This document shows, piece after piece, positions 44,930 to 53,686 of a stretch of 64,000 nt of DNA. The stretch covers positions 1,798,001-1,862,000 of the forward strand of contig NZ_CP091244.1 in the NCBI RefSeq assembly GCF_021650935.1. The letters are read 5' to 3'. The notes below the pieces were generated by a model, which was not told where the DNA came from, ran no database searches, and worked only from the letters and a program-made list of their open reading frames with translations. The stretch is from Thiothrix winogradskyi (lineage in GTDB: Bacteria; Pseudomonadota; Gammaproteobacteria; Thiotrichales; Thiotrichaceae). The stretch's first letter is position 1, and the number at the start of each line of letters is the position of its first letter. Made by a program: the position numbers and the translations under genes.

Positions 44930-46353
44930 GGCAGTGGCCTGAATCCGGCGGCAGCATACACTTGCTGTTCGGCAGCTTGCATCTGTTCCAGCGGTACATC
45001 ATCGAATTTGCCTTCGCTTAGCGCTCGCAGCAGGTTGATTTGCGCGGCAACTGGCACAGGCGCGTGTTCGGCTTGTTGCAAACAGGCGCGGATGCGTTGC
45101 CCGTGTGCCAGAATCTTGCGGGTATTGTCGTCCAGCCGCGTGCCGAAGCGGGCGAAACCTTCCAGCTCCTCGAACTGCGCGTAAGCCAGCTTGAGGCTGC
45201 CCGCGACCTTGCGGTAATCCGCCAGTTGCGCCTTGCTGCCGACCCGTGACACCGAACGCCCCACATCCACCGCCGGTAATACCCCCAGCTCGAACAGTTT
45301 GGGTGACAGGTAAATCTGTCCGTCGGTAATCGAAATCAGGTTGGTAGGGATGTAGGCCGACATGTTCTGCGCCTCGGTTTCAATGATCGGCAAAGCAGTC
45401 AGCGAACCGCCGCCGAAGCTGGGGCGCAAGTGCGTGGCACGTTCCAGCAGGCGTGAATGGACGTAGAAAATATCACCGGGAAACGCTTCCCGTCCGGGCG
45501 GGCGGCGCAATAGCAAGGAAAGCTCACGGTAAGCCCGCGCATGGTTGGTGAGGTCGTCATACACAATCAGCACGTCGTGACCTTGGTGCATGAAATGTTC
45601 AGCAATGCTGGTAGCGGCATAGGGGGCAATATAGGTCAGCCCCGGCGGATCGTTGCCTTCGGTGACAACCACCGTGGTATAAGCCATTGCCCCGTGCTCA
45701 CGCAGGCTGGCAACCACTTTCGCCACTGCTGAAGCCCGCTGCCCGATGGCGCAATAGATGCACACTACGTTCTGATCGTGCTGGTTGAGGATGGTGTCGA
45801 CCGCAATGGTGGTCTTGCCGGTCTGGCGGTCGCCGAGGATCAGTTCGCGTTGCCCGCGTCCGATGGGAACCAGCGCGTCGATTACCTTGATGCCGGTCTG
45901 CAAGGGCACGCTAACCGGGTCACGATCCATGATCGGCGCTGCCGGGCGTTCGATCGGCAAGCGTTGGGCGCACACCAGCGACCCACGGTCATCCAGCGCC
46001 TCGCCCAGCGGGTTGATGACGCGCCCCAGTAAATCATTGCCTACCGGCACATCCATTACCCTGCCGGTACGTTCCACTTCGTCACCAGCTTGCAGATGCC
46101 AGTAATCGCCCAGCAGCACCACGCCAATGTCGGTTTCGCCGAGGTCAAAGGCAATGCCGTACAGCTCGCCGGGGAATTTCACCAGTTCTTCAAAGCCTAC
46201 ATTCGGTAAGCCAGTGACGTGAGCAATGCCGGTGGCAACGTTGCTGACATGCCCGACTTCACGTGCCTGCAAGGTGGGGGTAAAGGCTTCGCGTGCTGCG
46301 CGAATGCTTTGGAAGGCGGCGTCTAGCGTGGTTTGCAAGTTGGGGTCATACAT
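44926..46353 (-). CDS. atpA: N-ATPase alpha subunit
   Basis: A 475-residue alpha subunit, the non-catalytic nucleotide-binding subunit of F1. Walker A is GDRQTGKT; QRASAVAKVV, the VYDDLTNHARAYRELSLLLRRPPGREAFPGD region and the VDVGRSVSRVGSKAQ region are well conserved. It is shorter than housekeeping AtpA at the N-terminus. It overlaps the atpF stop by 8 nt. Confidence 0.95.
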   Translation of the reverse strand: MYDPNLQTTLDAAFQSIRAAREAFTPTLQAREVGHVSNVATGIAHVTGLPNVGFEELVKFPGELYGIAFDLGETDIGVVLLGDYWHLQAGDEVERTGRVMDVPVGNDLLGRVINPLGEALDDRGSLVCAQRLPIERPAAPIMDRDPVSVPLQTGIKVIDALVPIGRGQRELILGDRQTGKTTIAVDTILNQHDQNVVCIYCAIGQRASAVAKVVASLREHGAMAYTTVVVTEGNDPPGLTYIAPYAATSIAEHFMHQGHDVLIVYDDLTNHARAYRELSLLLRRPPGREAFPGDIFYVHSRLLERATHLRPSFGGGSLTALPIIETEAQNMSAYIPTNLISITDGQIYLSPKLFELGVLPAVDVGRSVSRVGSKAQLADYRKVAGSLKLAYAQFEELEGFARFGTRLDDNTRKILAHGQRIRACLQQAEHAPVPVAAQINLLRALSEGKFDDVPLEQMQAAEQQVYAAAGFRPLP

Positions 46354-47149
46354 GGGCAGGCTCCGGGGGCGAGACGGCAGCAGTGGTCGCCAGCGCAGAG
46401 CGGATTAGTTCGCCAATGCTGGCTTCCAGTGCTGCCAGGTATTCGGCAATGCTCCATTCCAGCTTGTGCCCGTTGCTGATCAGTTCAATACCGCTGAGCA
46501 GTTCCGGCTCCAGTTCAAAGCGGATGCTGGGCTGGATAGGTAATAGGCTACGTATTGTCTGGGTGAGGGCTTTCTGTTCATTGGGGGGCAGCAGGAAGGC
46601 GCTGCGGATCACGACCTGACAGGCTTTTTGCCCAGCGGGGGTACACATTTGCACTTTTTCTGCCATGCCCAAGGTTTGCAGGCGGTCGATGAAGACTGCC
46701 ACCATGCGGGTTTCCAGCCCGGTATCAGCCAGATCCGCTAGGGTCTTGCGGGTAATGGCGAATACTTCCTGACGGGTACGGTTGGCAATGCCTTGGGTCA
46801 GGCTTTGCTGTTCCTTGTGCAGGGCTTCCTGCCATTGGTTGCGCAGGCTGGCGGTTTCATTGCGGGCAGCTTCCAGCAGTTGCAGGCGGGTGGTTTCTGC
46901 ATCTGCGGTGGCTTGCGCCAGCAAACCGACCTGCTGTTGTGCGAGTTCGGCATTGCGGCGCTCAAACTCGTTGCGCTCCGCAGCGGCAGCGGCTTGTGCA
47001 TCCTGTGCGGCTTGCATTTGCTGGGTAAGGCGCTGTTCGCGGGCATCAATCGCATCCAGCACCGGCTGGTACAGGAAGCGTTTCAGCAGCCACATCAGGA
47101 TCAGGAAATTGACGACCTGAGCGGCGACGGTGAACCAGTCAATTAACAT
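46346..47149 (-). CDS. atpF: N-ATPase b subunit with delta-like C-terminal extension
   Basis: A 267-residue protein. One N-terminal membrane helix (FTVAAQVVNFLILMWLLKRFL) leads into a long Ala/Gln/Glu coiled coil, the stator stalk. The last 100 or so residues resemble the C-terminal part of the delta subunit. The operon has no separate atpH, as is usual for N-ATPases, so this extension probably connects the stalk to F1. Confidence 0.88.
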   Translation of the reverse strand: MLIDWFTVAAQVVNFLILMWLLKRFLYQPVLDAIDAREQRLTQQMQAAQDAQAAAAAERNEFERRNAELAQQQVGLLAQATADAETTRLQLLEAARNETASLRNQWQEALHKEQQSLTQGIANRTRQEVFAITRKTLADLADTGLETRMVAVFIDRLQTLGMAEKVQMCTPAGQKACQVVIRSAFLLPPNEQKALTQTIRSLLPIQPSIRFELEPELLSGIELISNGHKLEWSIAEYLAALEASIGELIRSALATTAAVSPPEPAHV

Positions 47150-47152
47150 GGC

Positions 47153-47431
47153 TTAACCTCCACTGGCAGCAATGGCGTGGTTCCAGAATGGATTGGCAAA
47201 TATCAGGATCATGGCAACCACGAAACAGTAAATCGCAATCGACTCAATCATTGCCAGCCCCACGAACAGGGTGCGGGTAATGGTGGCAGCGGCGTCCGGC
47301 TGTTGAGCCAAGGCGCTGAGTGCGTTGGCGACGGCACGACCTTCGCCCAGTGCCGGACCAATGCCGCCAATGGCAATGGTCAACCCGGCAGTGACAATGG
47401 AGGCAATCGCAATTAGGGTGATGATGTCCAT
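47153..47431 (-). CDS. atpE: N-ATPase c subunit (rotor ring)
   Basis: A 92-residue hairpin of two membrane helices. The outer helix carries the ion-binding ES motif (MIESIAIY, E63, S64, Y68). The inner helix carries a second glutamate in GEGRAVAN (E30). The two-glutamate arrangement is the N-ATPase pattern. Family work first predicted Na+, but a studied N-type ring was reported to be proton-selective, so the coupling ion here is open. AAGGAAAT precedes the ATG, giving strong expression as expected for a ring subunit. Confidence 0.93.
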   Translation of the reverse strand: MDIITLIAIASIVTAGLTIAIGGIGPALGEGRAVANALSALAQQPDAAATITRTLFVGLAMIESIAIYCFVVAMILIFANPFWNHAIAASGG

Positions 47432-47461
47432 GGGTTATTTCCTTGTAGGGTCAAACATAAG

Positions 47462-48133
47462 TCAGGCTCCTTCCCCGCGTGTCGCGGCAGCAATGTACAC
47501 CGTGGCAAGGATGCTAAAGATATAGGCTTGCACTATCCCGGTCAGCAGGTGCAGCGCGTGCATTAATACCGGGAAAAAGAACGGGGTAATGGTCAGCAGA
47601 ATGGCGATGATCATGCCGCCGCTCATGATGTTGCCGAACAGGCGGATCGCCAGTGCCAGCGTGCGGGAAATTTCGCTGACAATATTGAACGGCAGCATTA
47701 CTGGCGTTGGGTGTAAATAGGACTTGAGGTAGCCTAATACACCAATTTCACGGATACCAAATAGTGGCACGGCAGCAAACACGCAAATCGCCAACGCGGT
47801 ACTGGTAGACAAGGAGCCAGTAGGTGGCTCATAGCCGGGGATGATTGCCGCCAGATTCGCCACCACAATGAACAGGAACAGCGTACCGATGAACGGCAGG
47901 TAACGGCTTGACTGGGCAAGGCCAACTTCCTCAATCTGTGCCTTTATTCCCAGCACTACCACTTCCAGTACATGTTGCCAGCGCGGAATGTGGATAGCGC
48001 TGCTCAGCCTGCGGGTCAGCAGGAAACAACCGCCACCCAGCGCCACCATCAATAGCCAAGTGGTGATAATGGTCAGGTTGAGTTTCACCCAGCCGTATTC
48101 CCAGAACACCACATTGTCGGTACTAAGGTGCAT
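47462..48133 (-). CDS. atpB: N-ATPase a subunit
   Basis: A 223-residue membrane subunit forming the ion half-channels beside the c ring. The essential arginine is visible in SRTLALAIRLFGNIMSG (R164), and PTGSLSTSTALAICVFA is a conserved earlier helix. It overlaps the atpR stop by 11 nt. Confidence 0.93.
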   Translation of the reverse strand: MHLSTDNVVFWEYGWVKLNLTIITTWLLMVALGGGCFLLTRRLSSAIHIPRWQHVLEVVVLGIKAQIEEVGLAQSSRYLPFIGTLFLFIVVANLAAIIPGYEPPTGSLSTSTALAICVFAAVPLFGIREIGVLGYLKSYLHPTPVMLPFNIVSEISRTLALAIRLFGNIMSGGMIIAILLTITPFFFPVLMHALHLLTGIVQAYIFSILATVYIAAATRGEGA

Positions 48134-48407
48134 GATTCACCTCCTGTGGCGAAGCCGCAAATCGGGTCAAAAGTATTCGTGCAAACACAAATCCTGCCAC
48201 CATCGCCAGCAACCATTGCCAATTTTCAGCCCCAACCACATAAAACCCAGCCAGCGTAACGCCAGTGCGCAGCAGGAAACTTCCCATAAACCACAGCGCA
48301 GGGTTGGGGGCAGTACTGCCTTTGCGCACCGTCCACCACAGCCCGCCGAAGAAAAAGCCACCCAGCGCCATGCCAGCCAACAGCGGTAATGTCAGACTCT
48401 CAATCAT
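48123..48407 (-). CDS. atpR: N-ATPase accessory subunit AtpR
   Basis: A 94-residue membrane protein with three predicted helices (LPLLAGMALGGFFFGGLWW, MGSFLLRTGVTLAGFYVV, WQWLLAMVAGFVFARILL). AtpR is found only in N-type ATPase operons, between atpQ and atpB; a role in ion supply or assembly has been suggested from polar residues in its helices. ATG 48407 overlaps the atpQ stop by 8 nt and follows AAGGAGCAACC, so it is preferred over a longer frame. Confidence 0.88.
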   Translation of the reverse strand: MIESLTLPLLAGMALGGFFFGGLWWTVRKGSTAPNPALWFMGSFLLRTGVTLAGFYVVGAENWQWLLAMVAGFVFARILLTRFAASPQEVNHAP

Positions 48408-48729
48408 GAGGTTGCTCCTTGTCATCTTGTTCGTCGTGCATGGCGCGAAATTCTTTCCTGACCCAGAAAATGACGTTGATACAGCCTAGAAATAGACCCG
48501 CTATCAACAGGTTCAGCGTCCAAGCGTAGCGACCGGGGCAGCATTCATCCAACCACCAGCCAATCACCAATCCCAGTAATACCGGCACGGCGATTGACCA
48601 GCCGACGATGCCCAGCAAGCCCAGCCCGCGCAGCACCCGTGGCTGACCTTGCCGTTGGGCTTTCAGCTTGCGCTTGGCCTTTGTGCCCAGTTTGCGCAGG
48701 AAATCGCTGTCATCGTCATCTGCTTTCAT
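48400..48729 (-). CDS. atpQ: N-ATPase accessory subunit AtpQ (AtpI-like)
   Basis: A 109-residue protein. A charged N-terminus (MKADDDDSDFLRKLGTKAKR) precedes two membrane helices (GIVGWSIAVPVLLGLVIGWW and LNLLIAGLFLGCINVIFWV) and an acidic end. It resembles AtpI/AtpZ proteins implicated in c-ring assembly and Mg2+ handling. The position after atpC is diagnostic for N-ATPases. Confidence 0.88.
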   Translation of the reverse strand: MKADDDDSDFLRKLGTKAKRKLKAQRQGQPRVLRGLGLLGIVGWSIAVPVLLGLVIGWWLDECCPGRYAWTLNLLIAGLFLGCINVIFWVRKEFRAMHDEQDDKEQPHD

Positions 48730-48739
48730 CTTGCTTGCC

Positions 48740-49141
48740 TCATGTCTGCTGGATACCGCTCAAACGGCGGATGAAACCGCTTTCCAGTTTCGCCAGCGCC
48801 GCCCGCAGTTCGCGTTCACGCTCATCCAGATTGAGGAATTCCTCTTTCACCGCTGCATACAGTTTCCCCAGATCAGCGTCGCCTTGAGCATTGCGCACTG
48901 ACACCCGCACCTCCTGACCAGCCTTGACCAGAATGCCTTCATCCACCGCGATGAAAACCTCGCCGTCCGCTTCGGTGGTGTAAGCAAGGATGCCCGGTTC
49001 CAGTGCCGCCACGCAGTCCAGCCGTTGCGGCAGCAGGCCGTACAGACCTTCGCGTGTATCCACTACCATGCTTTGCACCCCGTGTTTGTCGGCAAACACC
49101 GTAAACGGCAGCAGGATTTGCAGGTGCATCAGCTCAGGCAT
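48740..49141 (-). CDS. atpC: N-ATPase epsilon subunit
   Basis: A 133-residue epsilon subunit of the rotor. The N-terminal beta-sandwich (MHLQILLPFTVFADKHGVQSMVVDTREGLYGLLPQRLDCVAALEPGILAY) is followed by a C-terminal helical part. ATG 49141 overlaps the atpD stop by 8 nt; a longer upstream frame lies wholly inside atpD. Confidence 0.92.
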   Translation of the reverse strand: MPELMHLQILLPFTVFADKHGVQSMVVDTREGLYGLLPQRLDCVAALEPGILAYTTEADGEVFIAVDEGILVKAGQEVRVSVRNAQGDADLGKLYAAVKEEFLNLDERERELRAALAKLESGFIRRLSGIQQT

Positions 49142-50564
49142 GACTGGCCTCCTGGCGTTTGGCCTCGTCGATGGCACCGATCATGTAAAGCGCACTTTCC
49201 GGGTAATCCTTGAATTCATCGTTGAGGATGCGTTCGCAGCCATCCAGTGCATCGTCCAGACTGACGGTTTTGCCCGCCATGCCGCTGAATTGCCCGGTGG
49301 TGTAAAACGGCTGGGTGAGGAAACGTTCCAGACGCCGCGCCCGCAATACCACCTTGCGGTCTTCCTGCGACAATTGCTCCAGCCCCAGCATGGCGATAAT
49401 GTCCTTGAGGTCTTCGTATTGCGTCAGGGTACGGCGCACCGCTTGTGCTAGATGGTAATGGCGTTCGCCAACAATGCCGGGGGTGAGCATTTTGGAAGAT
49501 GATTGCAGCGGATCAACCGCCGGGAACAAGCCTTCGCTGGCACGCTTGCGCGACAATACAATCGACGCCGACAGGTGCGAGAACGTATGTACTGCCGCCG
49601 GGTCGGTGAAGTCATCCGCAGGCACATACACCGCCTGGATTGAGGTAATCGCTCCGGCGGCGGTGTTGGCAATGCGTTCTTCCAGTTGCGCCAGCTCCGT
49701 CCCCATCGTTGGCTGGTAGCCGAGGCGCGACGGCATTTGCCCCATCAGCCCGGAAATTTCCGACCCAGCCTGAATGAAGCGGAAAATATTGTCGATTAGC
49801 AGCAGCACGTCGCGTTTTTCGTCATCGCGGAAATATTCCGCCATCGTCAGTGCGGCATGACCGACGCGGAAACGGCTGCCGGGCAGTTCGTTCATTTGTC
49901 CAAACAGCATTACCATGCCGGGTAATACGCCAGCATCCTGCATCTCACGGTAGAGTTCCTCGCCTTCGCGGCAACGTTCGCCGATGCCACAGAACAGACT
50001 GACACCGTGGTGATGCCCGACCATATTGTGGATCATTTCGGTCAGCAATACGGTCTTGCCCACGCCTGCACCGCCGAACAAGCCCGCCTTGCCGCCGCGT
50101 TCCAGCGGAACCAGTACGTCGATGACCTTGATGCCGGTGATAAACACTTCGGAATGGGTGGAACGGCAGGAAAGTGAGGGTGGGGCGTGGTGTACCGAAC
50201 GCCATTCGACGTTTTCGGGGGGCGGCAGCAGGTCAATGGGATTGCCGAACACGTCAAACATGCGTGACAGGATGCTGTTGCCAACGGGAGCCATCAACGG
50301 CGCGGCGGTATCTTCTACGGGCATTCCCCGCGCTAACCCAGCGGTTGGGGTAAGGGCAATAGCGCGTACCCGCTGGCTATCCAGTTGAGTGAGGACTTCG
50401 AGGACGATTTGCTGGTCTTTGCCAGTGCGCAGCAAGGTACGGATGTGAGGCAGACGTTGCGGGAAATGGGCATCAATGACACTACCCCGCACTGCCGTGA
50501 TATTGCCGATATTGGTCGGTGGTGGCACGGCAGATGGATTGGTTTCTCGTAGATAACGCTCCAT
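49134..50564 (-). CDS. atpD: N-ATPase beta subunit (catalytic)
   Basis: A catalytic subunit of about 476 residues, first gene of the atpDCQRBEFAG operon. Walker A GGAGVGKT, GERCREGEE, Walker B LLLIDNIFRF and the SALSRMPS-region equivalent GLMGQMPSRLGYQPT are intact. The DELSEED lever reads LEQLSQEDR. The start may be the ATG at 50564, which follows GGGTGT, or the one four codons earlier at 50576. The gene order and two accessory membrane genes identify an N-ATPase, a laterally spread type that normally coexists with a housekeeping F-ATPase. Confidence 0.95.
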   Translation of the reverse strand: MERYLRETNPSAVPPPTNIGNITAVRGSVIDAHFPQRLPHIRTLLRTGKDQQIVLEVLTQLDSQRVRAIALTPTAGLARGMPVEDTAAPLMAPVGNSILSRMFDVFGNPIDLLPPPENVEWRSVHHAPPSLSCRSTHSEVFITGIKVIDVLVPLERGGKAGLFGGAGVGKTVLLTEMIHNMVGHHHGVSLFCGIGERCREGEELYREMQDAGVLPGMVMLFGQMNELPGSRFRVGHAALTMAEYFRDDEKRDVLLLIDNIFRFIQAGSEISGLMGQMPSRLGYQPTMGTELAQLEERIANTAAGAITSIQAVYVPADDFTDPAAVHTFSHLSASIVLSRKRASEGLFPAVDPLQSSSKMLTPGIVGERHYHLAQAVRRTLTQYEDLKDIIAMLGLEQLSQEDRKVVLRARRLERFLTQPFYTTGQFSGMAGKTVSLDDALDGCERILNDEFKDYPESALYMIGAIDEAKRQEASHA

Positions 50565-50622
50565 ACATACACCCATAAATTGCTAGATACTTCTAGATGT
50601 TTATGACGGTACTCTATGCAGA

Positions 50623-50656
50623 GTGCCTTGTCCTTGATGAAAGTGGACAAAAGCAC
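50623..50656. promoter_or_regulatory. Imperfect inverted repeat upstream of the N-ATPase operon
   Basis: GTGCcTTGTCC and GGACAAaaGCAC face each other across 11 nt between def and atpD. There is no T run for def termination on the minus strand, so an operator or a leader hairpin for atpD is more likely. No convincing -35/-10 pair was found in this 124-nt gap. Confidence 0.3.
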
Positions 50657-50700
50657 TGAACGTTGAAACCTTTACAATTATGTTTATTAATCCGTGGAAA

Positions 50701-51249
50701 TCATGCGCTGGCAGCCGCTGTCATCTGTTGGAAGATTGCTTCACTGACAATAGTTCCCTCATCTTCAACCCGTTCCACAAAGAGGATGCCATCCAGATGG
50801 TCGCATTCGTGCTGGATGATGCGGGCAATAAAACCTTCGTAATCGGCTTCCACGCTATCACCCCGGCGGGTCAGGTAACGTACCCGTAAGCGTGCTGAAC
50901 GTGCCAGGGGAGAGCGCAAGCCAGGTACACTCAAACAGCCTTCCCAGCCAGTGCAGGTCTCTGCCGATTGCCATAGGATTTGTGGGTTGACCATGACCAC
51001 CGGCTCCATCAGCGGCGCATCCGGGTAACGTGGATTCGGGCGTGACGCAGCAATGATAATGCGTAACGGCGCAAACACTTGCGGGGCAGCAATCCCCACC
51101 CCGTTAGCTGCTTGCAAGGTTGCCAGCATGTCATCCAGCAAGCGTTGGATGGCGGGATCGCTTAGGTCGGTTACGGCGCGGGCGGGCTGATGCAAGATGG
51201 GTTCATCAGCGGCGGCAATCGGTAAAATACGGGTGGTTTCTGGCATCAT
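50701..51249 (-). CDS. def: Peptide deformylase
   Basis: A deformylase of about 182 residues that removes N-formyl groups from nascent proteins. All three metal-site motifs are present: NGVGIAAPQ, GWEGCLSVPG and QHECDHLDG. The frame continues upstream to 51315, but the ATG pair at 51244-51249 gives the normal family length (PETTRILPIAAADEPIL). No clear Shine-Dalgarno is seen. Being separate from fmt, it may be a second copy. Confidence 0.93.
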   Translation of the reverse strand: MMPETTRILPIAAADEPILHQPARAVTDLSDPAIQRLLDDMLATLQAANGVGIAAPQVFAPLRIIIAASRPNPRYPDAPLMEPVVMVNPQILWQSAETCTGWEGCLSVPGLRSPLARSARLRVRYLTRRGDSVEADYEGFIARIIQHECDHLDGILFVERVEDEGTIVSEAIFQQMTAAASA

Positions 51250-51348
51250 CGGTTGCGTTGAGTGGTGAAGGGTGTTTAAGGCAAACCACAATATTTTAAC
51301 ACGAAAGTGATACACTGCATCACTTTAACCCTTGCCGAGAATTGATGG

Positions 51349-52629
51349 ATGCTACCCGATAATGACAATAGTAATGTGGGGTTGTTGCCTAGCCCGATAC
51401 CCCGTCAAGCGCCCTTGCGCTGGGAACACGTATTGCCGCTGTTAACCCGCTTGGTGGTATGGGGAATTATTCTCGGTTTGCTGACCTTGCTCAGTTCCTT
51501 TTTTGCCCTGATTTTTCTGACATTTGTGTTTGCTTACCTGCAATCGGGGATTGTGGATGTGTTAACGCGGCGAATGCGGTGGCTGCGTGTGCCGGTGGTG
51601 ATCTTGGTAGGATCGTTGTTTCTGGGGGCGATCATCACGGTCAGTTTGTTTTTGGCTCCGAAGGTTTATCAGCAAGCCACCGGATTTGCCAAAGGCTTTT
51701 TCGTGTACATGGAAACCATTGATACGGAAGTGCTGAATCTGGCGGAACGTTACCCTTTGTTGCAAGAGGCTATCCCAGAATTACGCCGCCCGCCTGCATC
51801 CACGCCACAGAATCCGGGCATCCCTGAGTGGGCAGCATCGCCACCGCCAGTGCCGCCCGTACAAAATGGGGTTGTTATCGCTGGCAGTGTGGCAGAATCC
51901 CCCGCCGTACAACGCACCTTTAGCCAGTCGCCCACGGGTTTGTTGGTGGAATTATTGACCAGCAAAGAAAAGTCGGTCGATGGTCGCGAGGCAGTGAAAG
52001 TCGCGTTGGATCAGCTCACGAATCTCAGCCGTCAAGCCTTAGCAATCCTGACGACATTTTTATTGGCGCTATTGTTTGGGTTTTTAATTGTGTTGGATTT
52101 GCCGCATTTGGCAGCCAGTGTGCGCGATTTGGAAAACACCCGCTTGCGGTTCATTTATGTGGAGGTTGCCGACAATATTTACCAATTTGGCAAGGTGCTC
52201 GGTCACGCGATGCAGGCGCAGTTTTACATTGCGTGCGTGAATACGGTGTTGACGGCGATTGGTTTGCATGTGTTAGGTATGGGTGAGCACATGGCGTTCT
52301 TATCGGTGTTGGTGTTCCTGTTTAGTTTTGTGCCGGTGGCGGGCGTATTTATCAGTTCTATCCCTATCTGCTTGATTGCATTAAATATGGGCGGGTTGAA
52401 TTTGATGTTGTTGAGCATTGCCTTGATTACTCTTATCCACTTGGTGGAGGGGTACGCGCTGAATCCGCTCATTTACGGGGCGCGGTTGCGAGTGAACCCG
52501 GTAATTGTGCTGATTATCCTCACCGTGGGGGGCAAGCTGTTCGGCATTTGGGGGTTAATATTGGGTTTGCCGGTGTGCATTTACTTGTTTGGTCATGCGA
52601 TTCGTTACCGGAAACCGCCACTTTCCTAA
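51349..52629 (+). CDS. AI-2E family transporter (PerM/TqsA type)
   Basis: A 426-residue permease with about eight membrane helices. The family includes TqsA (autoinducer-2 export) and PerM; substrate varies and cannot be read here. A Pro-rich soluble insertion lies between helices 3 and 4 (RRPPASTPQNPGIPEW to PPPVPPVQNG). The conserved C-terminal region FVPVAGVFISSIPICLIAL to LVEGYALNPLIYGARLRVNPVIVLI is intact. It is transcribed away from def. Confidence 0.87.
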   Translation: MLPDNDNSNVGLLPSPIPRQAPLRWEHVLPLLTRLVVWGIILGLLTLLSSFFALIFLTFVFAYLQSGIVDVLTRRMRWLRVPVVILVGSLFLGAIITVSLFLAPKVYQQATGFAKGFFVYMETIDTEVLNLAERYPLLQEAIPELRRPPASTPQNPGIPEWAASPPPVPPVQNGVVIAGSVAESPAVQRTFSQSPTGLLVELLTSKEKSVDGREAVKVALDQLTNLSRQALAILTTFLLALLFGFLIVLDLPHLAASVRDLENTRLRFIYVEVADNIYQFGKVLGHAMQAQFYIACVNTVLTAIGLHVLGMGEHMAFLSVLVFLFSFVPVAGVFISSIPICLIALNMGGLNLMLLSIALITLIHLVEGYALNPLIYGARLRVNPVIVLIILTVGGKLFGIWGLILGLPVCIYLFGHAIRYRKPPLS

Positions 52630-52675
52630 CTAAAGTCAAGGTTTGGCCTACTTGTTTGCCTGATGCCGGTTTGTG

Positions 52676-52689
52676 TTGACCCATGTCAA
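52676..52689 (+). promoter_or_regulatory. Fnr-type palindrome upstream of the hydrogenase operon
   Basis: TTGACCCATGTCAA is a perfect inverted repeat of the Fnr/Crp-family form TTGAC-N4-GTCAA, centred at 52682.5. If it acted at the class II position (-41.5), the start would be near 52724 and CACAAT (52711-52716) would be the -10. This suggests oxygen-linked or related control. Confidence 0.5.
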
Positions 52690-52751
52690 ACTTGGTGCAG
52701 TGAAAGCCTGCACAATGCTGCTGGTGGCAACGAAATAATAAGTGGTTAATC

Positions 52752-53264
52752 ATGTTGGTATTAGGTATTGGCAATAGTCTGTTGCAAGACGAGGGAATTG
52801 GTATCCACCTCCTGCGTTTTATGCAGAAACATTTTCCGGCATTCCCGGATGTGACGTATCTGGATGGCGGGACGCTGAGCTTTACCCTTGCCAGCGATAT
52901 TGAGGAACATGATCACTTATTGGTGTTGGATGCGGTAGAGCTACACGCCAGGCCCGGTACGTTGTGTTGCTATGAAAATGAGGCGATGGATCATTTTCTC
53001 GGCACAGCCAAACGCAGTGCGCACGAAGTCGGTTTACTGGATTTGATGGACATTGCCCGTCTGACCGGGCATTTGCCGCCACACCGCGCTTTGGTCGGGA
53101 TTCAATACCAAACGTTTGGGTGGGGTGAACAACCTACTTTCAAAGTCAAACACAATATCCCGTTGGCAGGTCGTCTGGCTGCTAATATCTTACAAAAGTG
53201 GGAGTTTGCAGCGCACCCACCCTGCATCTCCCATCACGCACCTAAGTTGGAGATAGTTTCATGA
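52752..53264 (+). CDS. hyaD: [NiFe]-hydrogenase maturation protease
   Basis: A 170-residue endopeptidase of the HyaD/HybD/HupD family. It recognises nickel in the large-subunit precursor and removes its C-terminal peptide. Nickel-sensing residues match HybD: E14 in LLQDEGIG, D60 in LVLDAVE and H91 in SAHEVGLLDLM. It leads the operon, and its stop overlaps the next start by 4 nt. The last 20 residues are a variable tail. Confidence 0.93.
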   Translation: MLVLGIGNSLLQDEGIGIHLLRFMQKHFPAFPDVTYLDGGTLSFTLASDIEEHDHLLVLDAVELHARPGTLCCYENEAMDHFLGTAKRSAHEVGLLDLMDIARLTGHLPPHRALVGIQYQTFGWGEQPTFKVKHNIPLAGRLAANILQKWEFAAHPPCISHHAPKLEIVS

Positions 53265-53686
53265 GTTTAAACGCTATTCCTGTTCACACTGAAACCGTTG
53301 CTACCGGCAATTTGCGCCCCGTCATGCACGAAATCCGCCAAGCTCTCAGCGACTTAATCGTACACGGCACGCACGGCATGATCGACTTGCACAGCTTGCC
53401 GTTCTCCCCACAGGAATACGCTGCTCTGGATGAGTTTCTGGGCGAAGGCGAAATCGACCTTACTCTCAATGTGCTGGGCAAAACCCGGTTGCGCGAAAGC
53501 GGTTACGCGGGTATCTGGCGCATTGAACACTTTGACGACAACGACAAACGTATCGGTTATTTCATCGAAATTGGTCATGTGCCGGAAATCTTGCGTTCCC
53601 AATGCGACGACATTAAGGAAGGCTTGGCGGCAATGACCACAATTCTGGCGATGGAGGAAGACAATAATGAGGATGCAAACACCTAG
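53261..53686 (+). CDS. HupH/HyaF-type hydrogenase accessory protein, half-length
   Basis: A 141-residue protein matching the HupH/HyaF C-terminal domain (LPFSPQEYAALDEFLGEGEIDLTLNVLGKTRLRESGYAGIWRIEHFDD). HupH-type factors help small-subunit maturation under oxygen. Full-length HyaF/HupH is about twice this size, so only one domain is present, a form also seen in other Isp-type operons. It overlaps the small-subunit start by 20 nt. Confidence 0.85.
   Translation: MSLNAIPVHTETVATGNLRPVMHEIRQALSDLIVHGTHGMIDLHSLPFSPQEYAALDEFLGEGEIDLTLNVLGKTRLRESGYAGIWRIEHFDDNDKRIGYFIEIGHVPEILRSQCDDIKEGLAAMTTILAMEEDNNEDANT

Noticed and set aside
52648..52715. A sigma-54 promoter for the hydrogenase operon
   Set aside because: The GG and GC pairs found are either 11 nt apart or match the consensus poorly. 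The Fnr-type palindrome is much clearer.
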